The notes under the pieces were generated by a model. It had not been told where the DNA came from. It did no database searches and worked only from the letters and a program-made list of their open reading frames with translations. A program made the translations under genes and the position numbers. Positions 35,001-50,000 of a DNA stretch of 64,000 nt are shown one piece after another. The DNA is from Prostheceraeus crozeri (lineage: Eukaryota > Platyhelminthes > Polycladida > Euryleptidae): NCBI GenBank assembly GCA_907163375.1, contig CAJQUW010001747.1, positions 248,001 through 312,000 of the forward strand, in the 5' to 3' direction. How positions within the stretch are numbered: position 1 is the stretch's first letter; the number at the start of each line of letters is the position of its first letter.

Positions 35001-38000
35001 ATTGCGATCAAACTGAAGGTCAAAATTGATGTTTTATTGATGATACTATATCGGCAACTGATATTTCATTGATGATTCGGGCAACTGCCGATCATCCGAA
35101 AACATGAGACTCTCTCACAGAGACAGGATATACATTTCAAAAACATCCTGAAAAGTGAAAAATCGAGCTTTGGGGTGTGCAAGGAGCAACAGGAGTCAAT
35201 GTCACTTCTAAAATATGTTGCAGGTATGAGAATGGGGTAACGAGGGCTTCCCGTGAAAATCAGTTTTCAAGGGACCCCCAAATAGAAATTATGTGCCCTT
35301 TATCAGCTAGAACACTTGGTTTTCATGTCGTATAATAGTCATAGCAATAACGCAATGCCAAGTTCTACTCGAAGCCGACAAAAGGAGATGGGGAAGTTTG
35401 AAGCAAGAGAAAACGCCACAAACTGGAAGACAAATGTAATGAGACAAGGAAAAACCTATGAACGGCATAAAGAATCAGACAATGAAATGATCTGACGTAA
35501 AAAAGACTCAAGCATTATCACAAACTATGGAATTGAATCTCGAATCGTGTCGTGATTCGTGAATCGAATAATAAGACCTACCTAAGCTTATTTTGATATA
35601 CGACTTAACACTTAGCTATACCGTTCTTCCGAGATAATTAAGTTCTATTATATTTTATAGCTACAATCCACATGTCTTTCGAATGAATATTGACGCTAGA
35701 TTATGACTTAGATAATGGATGTCGATTTCTAATGTCACTTTCCATCGCCAGTCTTGCTAAAATACATGCAGGTAGATTGATGATAAGGACTAGGTTTATT
35801 ACTGGAGGATATAAAGAAACTCCTTTAAATCTCACGTGAGACTGAAAAAGTAAGCACCCATCCACATTGCTCCTATATACTTAAATATTGATTCCGGGAA
35901 AGCACAAATTTTAATAAACTGGAAATTAATGTGGAATTCTATCTTTTCTATCTCAATTTTCAGAAAGCAGAAATATAATTTTTAATAATTGAATGATGCC
36001 TATAGCTTCCCATTATATCGCTGTCCGTTATCGAAATTATTCTGATTGACTTAATCTTTGAGATACAGATGACTCATGATAAGATAAACATGTCATCTAT
36101 AAAACATAGACCAAATCTCAACAGGAAAAGATCTATTCAGCACCAAAATTAGTCCATCACTAAAAATTGACTTCTTCATTGCTTTTCAGCGATGATCGAA
36201 AATTGGTGCGCTGACTAGATTTCTTCCTGTTGAGTTGGTCTATGGTCAACATAAAATCTTCCTCATACCCTGAAGCATCTGCATCGAAAAAATAAGTTTA
36301 GAGCGTGCCTGGTTCTAGACGTATAGTTAACTGCTTTCTACCTTTTGAGTGGCCTTGTTAAAAAATGTAAGTCATGTTAAAAGATCACATGACATACTAA
36401 TAAAAACAACAAAACAACAATAAATACGACTGCGAATAGCAGTCCTAGGAGTTCTTGAGACAAGTTTTACCGGTAGATACAACTTCAAAATTTCCATGAA
36501 AACAATGCCTGTTATTTTCGAGATTGACGCAAGCAACAATTCTACGATGGACAAAAAATTCGAACCAAATGCAAACATTATAACCAAATTTCTTGTTTTT
36601 AAAAAAACCACAAGCAATTTAAATATTAATTGGCAACTGTGGCACAAATTTATGCGCTCGTTTGTGACAATTCAGAACTGCATACCGTAACAGCTGCAGT
36701 AAGAGGGCGGTCGATTTAGAGTGGCTGAGCACAATGTGATTCACTTGACAAGCCCTCATCTGAAACGTGCCCATTAACAGAAAAGCCCAGCTCAAAGGAT
36801 GCCTGACCATTGGAAAGAAGGAGGCAAGTCTCGAAAAAGTTCGCAAATGCATGCAAGCTACAAGTCGATTCAATTGAGTCGCTCTGCATGGAGCTATCTA
36901 CTTGGCTTTCTAAAGTATGTGATGAAAATCACCCAAAATTCTACGTACCAAGTAAAACCACTCACAGAAATAATGAAGAACTAAATCACTCAGGACTTTT
37001 TAACAAGTTCTGGAGAAGGCGCGAAGCCACGTTGAAGTCTTCAGAAATTATTAGCGTGTCGGGACACTTTGCACAACTGAATCTTAGCCGGGATGCCGCC
37101 GCAGATTCTAAGGGCGACTCGAAGTGTGTGGCGTCGATATCAAATCATGTACAATACACATACAAAACTTTATTGAGTAGTCTATGCACGTCTACCTACG
37201 AAAAACAAGAAATTTGAATCAATCAGTACCTTGAATTGGCATGTTGATAATGTTTCGGTTCACAATCTACCTCCAAACTGCATGTTTTTATGACGCGTAA
37301 AACAATTTACGAGATTATTTATCGAGATGCACCTTTTGTGATTTAAGCCTACTAATTTTACCGCCAACATGATGCTAGAGCAGCTGACCTAATCACATTA
37401 AGTACTACCAGTTACTAGATTTTCGAGCTAGATGAGATTTTTTTCTAAATTCAATTAATTTGTTTTTGATATGAAGGGAGGCCAAATGTGCACATGCCAA
37501 TAAGCCAGTTTGTTGGGTACACATGACAATTTAGGAGCGATGATAATATCGCTGAGTATCCTCTGGAAAAGGTTTTCTATTTTATCAGTTAAGTTGCATG
37601 ATAGACATGTCTCTAACAAACGACAGCATACTGCTTGCTAAGAACAATTTTCCAGGAAATTATTCGTTTTTCCAGGAAATCCAGGGCCTGGAATTCTATT
37701 TCTGGGGTTTCCAGGGGAGGCGTACGAAACCTGTTAGTAGTTAGACCTCAATACGGTATCACAATAGCTGACAGGACATCGAATTAGCTCCTTAAATATA
37801 CATACTTCTAAAAATCGAGAACAACAACCGAACGGAACGGACCTTAGGTTACAGCTCTGTTGAACCGGGTTAAAGAATCCATTGTATCCCAACCAACAAG
37901 TTAGAGCTATCGTATGGGTGTGAACGAAACGACTAGTTTAGTTAGAAAACATGCATGCATTAATTAATTGAGGAAGGATGAGGGTATGTTAGATATATTA

Positions 38001-41000
38001 ATATGCTGTACCAAACCAAATAACAAATATACATGGAAACCGTAATGACATGCACCATATTGCTATAAGGAATACCTAACCAACGTTTTAGTATTAGGCA
38101 TTCGCTGGTTGACTTTTTGAACAAGCGACGAGCTTCCCTCTTACCGTCATTCATAGGTGGCAACGAGCCGAATGCATCTACATAGAACAATACAACATCA
38201 ACTGAGGAAAGAACATTGTAAAGCAAAAGGCAGATCATTTTTCACAGCGGTAAGAATGAGGATAAAAAATGTAGATTGACAAAAACATTCAAATAAATAA
38301 AAGGATATAGTACAATTAACCAGCTACGAACACGTAACTAAAATTGCAGCACGTTCATTTAACAACATGTTTGAATCATTTCCTAGAAGAATCTACATAT
38401 AATATTTTCAATTCGAATTAGGGAAATTCAACTAATCACTATTCATTCGCTGAACGTTTCATTTAACACAGAGCATGTGAATATAATTTCATTGAGTACA
38501 TTACATAGATCAAACATTACATGAGTCTAGTTTAACACTGTGATACCATTGTATCCCTGGAGTATCTGACCTTTTAACACTATCTGAATGTGTATACGTA
38601 CGTACGATTTTATCATATATATATATATATAATATACAGGGCTGGCCAAAAGTAACGCAAAATATAAATGAGCTGTAATTTTCTTATTATGCAACATTTT
38701 GCGTAGGATGGAGTATCAGGAGCACTAGTACGCTTGAAGATTTTTAGAATAATAGCAGAAAGTGATACAATCACATTTATTCCAAAACTATATACATGTA
38801 AAAGTGCATCACAATATATGTTCAAAATGACCTCCATTATATTCGGTGACAAGTTGAAGTCGTCGAACAAGATGAGACACTGCAGCAGAGAGCTCAACAG
38901 CTGTCAGCATGGAAATCTCCCATCGAATCCCGTTGAAAATTGACTTCGAACAATCTTGTGCTTGGTGTTGAAGGCTCTCAAGGTGGCAGTTGGACTTCGG
39001 TTATTTGCATCTAAAATTTGAACAGATTCATGTCTGGTAGGCAAATCCATTACGTTCACTCGTGCGAGTCAATAACACAGTTCGCAAAAACGAATCAAGT
39101 GTTATTATATGCGCATAAAGCACACATTGAATTGAATATCTATGATTGTCATTCAACCGTTTTTTTGGTGATCACGAGATCCGAATGAATGAATAAGTGA
39201 AGTGTTTGAATTTGTTCAGTTCTTGTTAGTTTCTCTATCAAACACAGATATCTATGGAAGTGTGACATTCTGGGGGTAAGTGTGATTTGGGGGTAGCATT
39301 CTCGAAGAATTGAAAGACGGGATTCGATCGGAGATTTCCATGCTGACAGCTGTTGAGCTCTCTGCTGCAGTGTCTCATCTTGTTCGACGACTTCAACTTG
39401 TCACCGAATATAATGGAGGTCATTTTGAACATATATTGTGATGCACTTTTACATGTATATAGTTTTGGAATAAATGTGATTGTATCACTTTCTGCTATTA
39501 TTCTAAAAATCTTCAAGCGTGCTAGCGCCCCTGATACTCCATCCTACGCAAAATGTTGAATAATAAGAAAATTACAGCTCATATATATTTTGCGTTACTT
39601 TTGGACAGCCCTGTACATGTAAGGTAATTGGGAAGTGGGAATGCCACTGTAGGCTTGATTTCTGCAGTTATTATTTTATGAAATCATCGTTTATGTTTGA
39701 AAAGTCCCTGATTAGCCATGACAAATTATTTGTGGGAGGCCAAACCAAGTTTATTCATCCTTACACCGGGTTGCCCTGAGTCCTCCCATGAATAATTTAG
39801 ATCATCGCTTGTTGGGTACTAATACTAAAGCTCGTGAATCTAGACTAGAATCAGGTAGGTCACACAACGGCTGCATATGAAGCGTAAGTATATGCATGAA
39901 ATGCATCATCCACGTGTGGTATACATGGCAGAAGTCTTTAAATACAAAGACAAAATATATGATACTGCTAAGTAGTCAAAATGTCTCAAACAGTTATCAG
40001 CCAGAGTTATTAATAACAGGGATTCAATTCTGTTAGGGATATTCAGGAGAGGAAACACTATCTTTGCTAAATATAATACCACTGATGTGCTGTTCATTCG
40101 AACCTACCAGGCATTAATGCCACTAAGCAGCAATAATGCAAATTTATGAGTGTGACGCGCATCAATATTTAGCATATCCTAAAAAATAGTTCCTGTCAAA
40201 ATGATTCTCTTGAAAGATAATTATTGATCCCCATCAAATGAAGCTCTCGAAAGCAACAAAAACAAATGGATAATTATTGATCATCACTTACTAGGTTGAA
40301 GATGGCATCTATCATCATGCTCTAATTGACTCCGCCAGGTGTTAATCGAAGGCCCTGGTGATAAAGTAGGCTGAACTGTGGGTGGAGAGTTCTGTGTGAC
40401 GCTTCGTCGAGGCAATGGTGGAGGACTGCCGTAGTCTGAAATTGATATTTATGAATATTCCACGACTGTTCATGTCAATTTATCTAAATGGATCAATTCA
40501 ATGAAAACTAGTTAGAAAATATATTTCAACGATGACAATAACATGACAACTAACATCGAAATCTGATGATAAATGCTAACTGCAGGACTGAGCTACAGTA
40601 TTCATCTGATTATTCATTCAGTTGAACTGGCGTTTTGATATTCCCGAGCATACTTAGACGGCTTGCAGTTCTGCTTGATGCCGAAAGTGTACTGATCAAA
40701 GTTGATAGCCAACACTATTGTGTCATAAATTTTGCTGGGAACCATGCAGCTCAGGCATTGAAAATGAGCTATAATCGTACATATCAATAGTATCTAGACC
40801 AACTTTTCATTATCTCTCAGTTCTGCTCAGAAAATCTATGCAGCATCTAATCATCTCTCATTTCCTTTTCATCTATGAAATCTACTGATTCTTATTGCTT
40901 TACCAAGTTAATCACGTGCTTTCACGTGAATGAAAATCCGAAATTGATTTCTTCGCTTAGTAATTCAAAATGCAGTCAAATATTCTCGCACTTATTCACT

Positions 41001-44000
41001 ATTCTTTTTGAATTAAGAGCGCAAAATGGTTGCAGTTCAGTCAACTTTGAGCTTTCTCATTAACTTTCATCAACGACTAACATGATACAACTATGCATGT
41101 CAGCTCTCTGTACATCCTTTGTGAAGTACATTCATGCATTGATAAAGCAATTTAAGTAAAATACCCTAGCGTTTTCTAGGCAGCTCTACACGGGGTATAG
41201 TGACCCTTTAAGTTAACCAGAGTGGGAACCGGGCACGGAATGGGCCTGCAAATGGGAAGCTCATGCGGGCCGGGCCTCGGACCTAGAATGTTGTACATGG
41301 CCCAAAATTTCATTATAATATGCATGAAATGATGATCGTCTTCCAATTCGATTTTCTAAAATGGCGGCGAGTGAGATCCTAAATCAATCTCTGGGGGTGA
41401 GTCGCAGGAATCGGGATGACATCGAGGGCATTCACTTAAATATGCGGCCGTGAAGCTCACGATGAAGCTCCTTCGCCGCTGTGTGGCCGGACCCCATGCC
41501 TACATGCTAAAATCTATCTTATTGTCACTTGCTTAAAAGCATCAAAAATTTCCGCATCTGTGAAAGTCATTGTTGTTCTCACTTGTGTGTAATATTCATA
41601 AAGCTTCCTGATTGCTCCAGTCAAAATGGAATTCATTATCTCAACAAGTCCTTCACAATATATTGTTTAGGACTACTGGCCAACACACCAAACTACAATT
41701 TTAGAGGAGATGAAGTGACGTAGGCTATCAATAAGATTAAAACTTCAATGCTGCTCAGTAACTTGCGTAATATTTTTCAATGTTTATAGCCTGCGTACAA
41801 GATTATCATACATGCATGAATCATAACAAAGTCAGCATGATTATTTACAGACATGCGTAATTTATCAATTCCACAAAAGCAGTCTCACCCGATCAAAAGA
41901 AAGATATATATACTGTACATGTAAAATGAATGGAATTATTATTATAGCCAAATTTATTGAGACTGTCAGTCTATTTCAAATAAGTGACTGTGATGACTGT
42001 CACAACAAGGTTTTGTTGCACCGGAATAGAGGATCTCTCTTTCCAGGTGCTGTACCACAAGTCTTTCTTCTGCTACCCGTCATGATGCCGACGACAGGGA
42101 TGAGAATGGGACACCAGGGCGCCAGCGGAAATTCATCTTTCAGGGGCTCAAATTGAAAAAAATAAAATTACACGTATATTAGAGATTTATTAGGACCTTA
42201 ACGGAAAATTCGTATACCTGACTTAAGGAAAAATTTTCCATAATAAATTTTAGATGCACCCTTTCATCCCCAAAGTCCAAGATTTTCAATATTACTCGTC
42301 CAATAGCAATTCCCAATTTTCAAGGATTTCAAGGACACCGACCCATCTTCAAGGATTTTCAAGGCCGTGGAAAACTATGATCTTCCATTAATTGCTCAGT
42401 AAAGAAACTGCTATACTTACTGTATTTACTAGGCGATGGAGTGAAAGAAGCAAGTCCACGGTTTTGCACTGGCTGAGGACTGGATGAAAGTGGAGGCAAA
42501 GGTTCAGCTTCGGGGATGGTAGGAATGGAAGGGGAGTTGGTGCGAGGACTCGGAGGAGAGATAGATCGTCCACTGGAACCGATTGTTTTGGACGGGTTAT
42601 TAAACATCTTAGATACAGGCTTAGACAGACGCTCGATCTCTTTCGCCATATCAAATAATTTCAACTCTTCTTGAGTCATACGCGGCTCCTGAAATCATAC
42701 AAATGGAGAGTCAATTTAATAATTCCAGTATTCTATCATTCAAGGCAGACTTACGAAATTAGGAAGCTTTGTACAGTTTCTCGGTTCAATGTGAAGAGAC
42801 TTAGCATATAAAAAGTCTTCGAATTCTAACTCAGTTTCCACATTGGCCAGTCTGAATGGCTCGAGATCGTTCAAGAATTTCTGAAAATACAGGCGTTTCA
42901 GAATTATAGGGAAATTGCTAACAATATGATGAAATATACACATCATTAAATATGGAAGACTGACACATCATCATGGTTCATTTCAATATCTTTCATAAAC
43001 TACCGTGATTTTCCTCGCGTAGTTTTGTTCAAAATCCCAAGGAAATTATTGATGTTGACGAGTTAATAGTAAATTTAAATGAGCACTTAATCACCCATAT
43101 ATCACACATGGCATTTAATGTAATGTATAAGCCTGGGGATGCTCAAGCCTCCCACCGCTACAGAAATTGATTCTTTTCAGGATTGCCTTCATTTAGCAAT
43201 CACAATAATTACCATTTCTGCAGGGGAATGACAAAATATTGTAAAGTAGATTCTACATGATGATGTATACACATAAGATATGCCATTTTACAGATACTGG
43301 CCCGTCAAATAGTCAATTTTCACATTCTTGTAGAAAATCACCATTTTGTCCTGTAACAATCTGAAATTTCTGTATTAAAAATGCAAGACATCAGGGTTCC
43401 TTATTCAGGGCAAATAGACAATGTATATCAACAAATGCAAAATATTTGATAGGTCGCCTATAAATTAATTAAGGATTCGGTCTCAAATAACTTACACAAT
43501 TTTTTATTGTCTGCAGTTAGAAATTCATGTTTTTGAACTGGCACATAATGTTTTCCATCGAGGTGAATACAAAAGCGCATATTTCTTATATGATCCAGGA
43601 GCTCACTTGAATTGGATATTGATGGAGTCAATTTCATAAATTGATGCGCATTAGCAATAACCAAGAAGTCTTCAAAAAACCGAATAACTCATGTGAGGAA
43701 AAAAATCAGAGAAAGAGACTAAGAGGTATAGTGACCACCCGGGTGATTTTCTGTAAAATGTCATTGATTATCTGTGAACATTCGTTGTGGTATAATTCCA
43801 CATAGCCTCTCTATACCTTTGGTCTATGGCGTTCTATATTTCAACTATAATGAAATTGATGAAATATGTCTTCAAGCAATGCGCAAGCATTTGAGCAACT
43901 AGTGTTGAAGTCAATGTCATGATGCTGCTGAATGTATAACATCCGCTTACCAACAATAGAAAATATTCAGCTTAATAGAGAAGAAACTGTAGAGAAAAAT

Positions 44001-47000
44001 GAAATTTTGCATCAGTATACTCACACCATGCTCATTAGCTCAAGCTATCTTGCTTATAACATACTTGTATGTCCTGTAGGGGAAAAGATTAACATCCTGT
44101 TGGATCACTGTTCAGGGATGAGAAGGGGGTGATATTTTATCTATTTGGGCATTTTTCAATAAGACCCAAATTGAAAAAAACAAAAACAAATTCATTAGGC
44201 ACACTTATTGGTTTTTTTTAAATTTTTTCACACTTATTGGAGTCTCCGCAGAATTTCGCGGATCCGAGAGAGTCTGCAAGATATCGTAGGAGAAATCGAG
44301 AGAAAGCTCGACGGATAAAATCCCCGACGAGATGTCCTTGATTTCCTCGATGGGGACTCAATTTAGGGAGAGCCACCCCTGTTCAAAGCATCATGTTGAA
44401 AAGTCAATTAATTTTTGAAATGGTTTAACATACGGTTTGAGAATGGACTATATGACAAATAGCTGCTCGCATGACTCTGATAGCTGATGATGAATTGCGA
44501 ACTTCGTTCCTAACGTGGCTTTATCTCCCATAATAGACACGTTGTATATCCGAAGTACTAAATTTTAACAGAATTGCGTATCTGTAGTGAAATTTGACGT
44601 CGATTTTCAGAGGCATTCGGAAATGTTTGAGGCTAGGTAATTTTCAGAAGCTGATCGTGAGAACTCCTAAGAACATGTAAGTCTGATGTGGTGAAAACCG
44701 GATTTCCATAGGTTTCTCAGCTTGAGTGTGATAAGAATAATAATTGAACATCCGTCGAACATTTTTATGGCAGCAATATTTATTGAATGATAAATACTTA
44801 CCTGTAATTCAGGTAGCTCTTGCAAATCTCTGTACGATTGATTTTGATATTGTTGGATTTCGGCAACAATTTCTCCAATCTTGCGACGTTTGCTGAAGTT
44901 GATGAGACGCTGTGATTCTTTATCTAACCAATCTGAGTTACCGACAGAAATATGATCTATGTTGGTTAAGAAAGTACCAAGAAATGGAACACAAGGTGGA
45001 TCGATAGAACGCAGCTTCTCCAAATATTTCCGTCCATGTTCGGCGTTCATCAAATCACGCACTCGGTCTAGTACTTCTTGACAACAAAACGGCCGCTTTG
45101 GAATATTCTGAAAGAAATAAATAACATGGTTAGAGGGTCTTCCATGCATCTAGCCTAGATGGAACTTAGATCTAAAGGATTGTCGACTTTGATAAAAATT
45201 GTATGAATAAGGAATAATACACGAATTCATTAATCAACTTTACACAAATGTATTGGCAACAACAACAGCTAGCAGTGCTCAACTATCCCTTTTTTTCATT
45301 CAAACTTTTACAGTGCTCCATTATAATAAATTTCTTTTCCAAGCCCAATATCATTCACTATACGTCGTGTATGCAGGCCTACAGAGAAACCGATGCCGCT
45401 AAAAATGATATGCGAAAATAAGCGTTTGAGGGTGATGGTGAAAAGTTAAAGAAACATTCGATTAGCTCTAGCACAGGTCCAAAAAGTAAAAACGATGGAT
45501 ACCGCTGTGTTAAATTCTCTAAAGGCCTGCTTCTAAAGCTCTGCGTGTAATGCCGTGTATACCAATTTATGCAAAATGTGCATTCCACGTTTTTTCTGCA
45601 TGTATATACTATGCGATGGGCGGCAATTCAAAGTAAATCGGGCCCTATCAGTATATGATAGGGAGGCAAATGAACAATGTTAGGTGATTTTTGCCTGAGA
45701 GTGGCTACCAATGAGCAATGATGGCCGATAATCATGCTATATAGGGCCCTATCAGTCTATCATGGGGTGGCAAATGATCAGTGTTGAGTGACTTTTGATT
45801 GCTAGGGGCGTCAAATTGTGTGTGGACTTACTATTCCAGGCTTTTACTTCAAAAAGCGAATTTTCTCAAATTAGGTCAAAATAAGTTTTTGTTAGCAAAA
45901 AACAGGAATTCCGCTATAACCGGAAAATCACATCCCTGTAGCGCTCAGTTCTAACCGAGATCTACTATTTCCCGGCATATCTACATGTCAGGGAGGCCGC
46001 ACAAGTCCGAAAAAAATTAGTGTATATTTAGAAAGGTAATTCCTCGCTCCGGAAAGCATGTCGGACTCTGTCAGCGGTAGCGATGCCAGCATCTCCTAGC
46101 CAATTGTACCACTACTTGCACATATGATGCTTCTCTGTATAGAGCAATTCTGGCAACATATGTATTGATAACATGCTGTGGCTGATATTTATAGCCGTGA
46201 ATTCTCCCTGTACACTCGATCAGTGAGAATAGGGTAGCTCTACTAAATGATAAATAAGAAGGCCTAACTATCGCTTTGGTTACAATAAATTGTGATGGCT
46301 TAAGTTTTTTATGGAAGATTCCTTCATTAATAGGTTTTTCTCTAAGTAAAAATCGTTTAAGTGAAGACTTGCTAAAATCCTATATAAATTTTTTCAACAA
46401 CCGTTCTTTGTGTTTCTCAAATCAAGCTCTTTGAATTCACGACATCAAAATGTTCGACACTGCATTTTTGTATGGACCCCAGCTCAAACGACCTGGTGCA
46501 CTGCTTGGTGGTACCAAGTAAACAGTCCTATATGACCGCAATATTTGTTTTCCGGAAGCTTCGATCTTTTGAGATAACAGTGAACAGCTACATAAAATAC
46601 ATAGTCATCGTAGACCACAGAAGCTTGTAATTTTCAGAATCATACAAAGCAGTGCAGTAAAATTTGTCCAAACTTTGGTTGAAATTAATAAAATTGTCGT
46701 TCTTTTTCACATCTCATGAAAAAGGCGTGCCAGTGCATAAAAATTCGGTCACAATCTTGAAGTAGGACAAATAAGCTTGGAATGAGACAGTCATGCACAA
46801 TTTTGAAATCAGCTACAATTCCTTCAATGTCCTCCATTACTAAAGCTTTGAGACTCAAACATTTCAGGTGCTATAGGAAAAGGTTTAACGGTGTTTTCTC
46901 CACCACTTTCTTCACGAATGCATAAAGAAAATTTCTGCTGCAATTAAAGCAGTCAGATCATCCCGTTGAGTTCTCCTTAAAGCATTTTAATTAATTGCTA

Positions 47001-50000
47001 ACAGCAAAACCAACATGAATTTTTTCAAATCTTTTGATTAAATCTGTTCGATGCATCTATCGACATCAACTTTCTGTGAAGTGATAGCATTGCCAAGTTA
47101 ACAGTTGTCTTGATGAAGCGCTCCATTAGACTACGCAGGAGCCTTTCGGAAACTTTCGATCAAGGTGGAAGCATCGTTCACAAGTTTGGCGCACCTTTAG
47201 GAGGGCTTCAGTCAGCTCTCAATCCGAGATAATCAAGTGAAGTTTCACCAGCGTTAACAGTCAATATCAATTATTGATTAATTACAGCACTACTTTGGTA
47301 TCAGGATTCTTCGATTCTTTTTGTGGGTGGCATCTGCATATTCTAATACGATTGGTAGAATTTCGATAATTGTTTACACTCCTTGACGTTGTCCACCCAT
47401 TGATGAGCACAATGACTAGTTCGGAGTATAACAATAAAGATGGTGTACTGTATACGGTGCCGTGGCAGGCATGTTAGCCGTGCTTATGCATCAAAATAGT
47501 ACATTCGTTGAATTGCAATAACTGATATATTGATTCGTTGACCAGTCCTATCTCATCGAGCATTTCCTTAAATGTCTGTCCTCGATATTTTAATATTAAC
47601 CTGAGTTGATTTCATCATTGATAACTCTATGACACTCAATGACTCATATATATGCCTGAAAGAGATAAAACCAGACAGAAAAAGACTCAGCATCAATGTT
47701 TTGAGAAAATCCATCATAAATTTGAACAAATTGAAACCTATATTTGAGACAAAATGAATGTCTTTCCGATTACTTCATAATTTCCCGGTTTTCCACTCTT
47801 TCTCTAAAAATGCCCAGCTTTTTCAAGATTTCTTCCAACCTTGCATTTATTTTCGGAATTCACGGATATTTCACGGTTTTCTTCCGTTGTGGACACCTTG
47901 TCAACAGTAATTTTATACTACACAAGAACAATTAAGTACATTCTTCAAAAACAGTTATCATTTACAATTTCAGAAATTACAAAATTTGTGAATATTTCCC
48001 AAAGAATTGAAAATTCGTTCATGCACGAAATTCAGATACGTGCGGTCACCCTGACATATATATACCAACCGGTATACAGGGCCTACAAAATTATGCGTGA
48101 TTTTCGCTATTTAGTGGCATTCAGCATCATTTTTTGGTTAACAGAACAGCGTAACCAATGCACACAATCATGTTGTGATGGGATTTGTTTTCTCATTAAC
48201 CGTTCGTGCTAACCTTCAGAATCATACCGGCGAACCTCGCGGTCGCTACATTAGATTTAATGTCAAAATGTAAATTGTAAGTCTATTTACAAGCAAATCC
48301 TGAAATTTAATATGCCAATCTTGCCAGCCTGAGACATAATCCCCATAATGTCATCACTTGATTTCTCCATGTTGACTACAGTGATATGACAAAACCACTT
48401 AAGTCCAAATTTGTCGAAAATGAGTTTTGGTCGGAAACATGTTCGGAGACATCCAACGCATTAATTGAATGCACCCATGAATGCTATTTCGATTAAAAAA
48501 GTGGTAAAATTTGAAGCACAAATTTTTACTACCACTTAAGTCCACTGAATAATATGACAAAACCACTTAAGTCCATACAAATCTGAACTTCTATAGCAGA
48601 TGCTATCCTATCCATTCACTTGCGAGTGGCAGGCCAGTCGTCGCTGGAAGCCGTCGCAGCTGCTCAGTCGCCATGGACCAGGTCAACCTTGTTAAAACAT
48701 CCATTGCTCGCACCTTGCCAATGTCGCATGCAGTGCCATCAAAAGTTTTCTGATTAAGAACGTGATGCTATACGTGTGAATTATTGGGCCATGGGATATA
48801 CAGAGCGGGCTTCATTCGTTCAAGGAATGGTTGATAGGGTTTTGCCTGTGAGATCACGCTGTCGTGCCGAATCAGTCAAATCTCGATGTGTCACATTCAA
48901 ACAACATCTACTGAAGGAAGTCCATGGTGCCGGGGAATCGGAGAGAGAGCCTGTGTGTCGCACTATGTTTTTGCATACCCTTGGCTTCAAGGCCACCAAC
49001 AACTGGCTGTATAAAAGCGCATTTGAAGAAGTTCCCCTCGGCACTTTCTCCAACAAGATGGACAAGCGTGGTCGTCGTACACCAAAACATTCTTTTTCTG
49101 ATGATCTTAAAGCTTCTGTTGTTGAACACATAGAATCTTTTAATCCTCAAGTTAGCCATTATCGGCGAGAAGACGCACCCAATCGCATATATCTGCCAGT
49201 GGATCTGACTATTCAATGCATGCATAAGGACTTCTGTGAAAAGATCAGTAGCATAAGTTATTCCAGTTACCAAAAAGCAATTCACGATGCGAACATTTCA
49301 TTTACGAAGTTGGGCAATGAATGTTGTGAAACTTGCTCATTTCTAGATCATGAGCACAGAGAGTACGAAGTTGACTGCGATCGATGCATGAAGCGTCGAG
49401 AGCACGAGGAGCGCTACCGCGCTGCTCGCATGGAGTACAGAGCCGACTCGGAAAATCGTGTTCCCGGCCAGGTCTCCGTAGCAACGGATATGATGAAGGT
49501 GTTCCTTATCACCAAGATGCCTTTTAAGATCGCTTTCTTCACACCTAGGATAGTCTCCTTCAATCAAACCTTCAGTCCATTGCTCAGTTCTTCGTCAAAA
49601 GGAATCAATTTCACATGGAATGAGTCTGCTGCTGGGCGATCAGCTGATGATGTTATCAGTACATTCGTAAATTTCATCATGTCGAACCGCGATGCAGTTA
49701 CAATCCTCATTTGGGCTGACAACTGCGCAGCACAAAATAAGAATTGGAAGTTGTATTCTGTTTTGCTCAACTTGGTGCACAACTCAGGCATCGCGTGCAA
49801 TCAAATCATCATCAAATACTTCGTCAAGGGTCACAGTTTCATGGCGGCGGATGTGGAACACGCCTCGGCTGGGAGGAATCTCAGGAAACAGGACTATGTT
49901 TATGATCAGACCGACTTCGAGAAGTGTGTGGAGACAAATCGCTGTTCAGTTGTATCCATGGTGCCAACTAATTTCTACACATTCGAAGAGGAAATCTCTC

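Noticed and set aside
36810-37217. 135-codon plus-strand frame in SOS intron 6
   Set aside because: Protein-like at first glance, but I recognise no domain and see no splice or promoter support.
43458-43664. 68-codon minus frame between SOS exons, first considered as an extra SOS exon
   Set aside because: It does not resemble SOS, its ends are not splice sites in the required phase 0, and the flanking exons already join without a gap in the SOS1 match.
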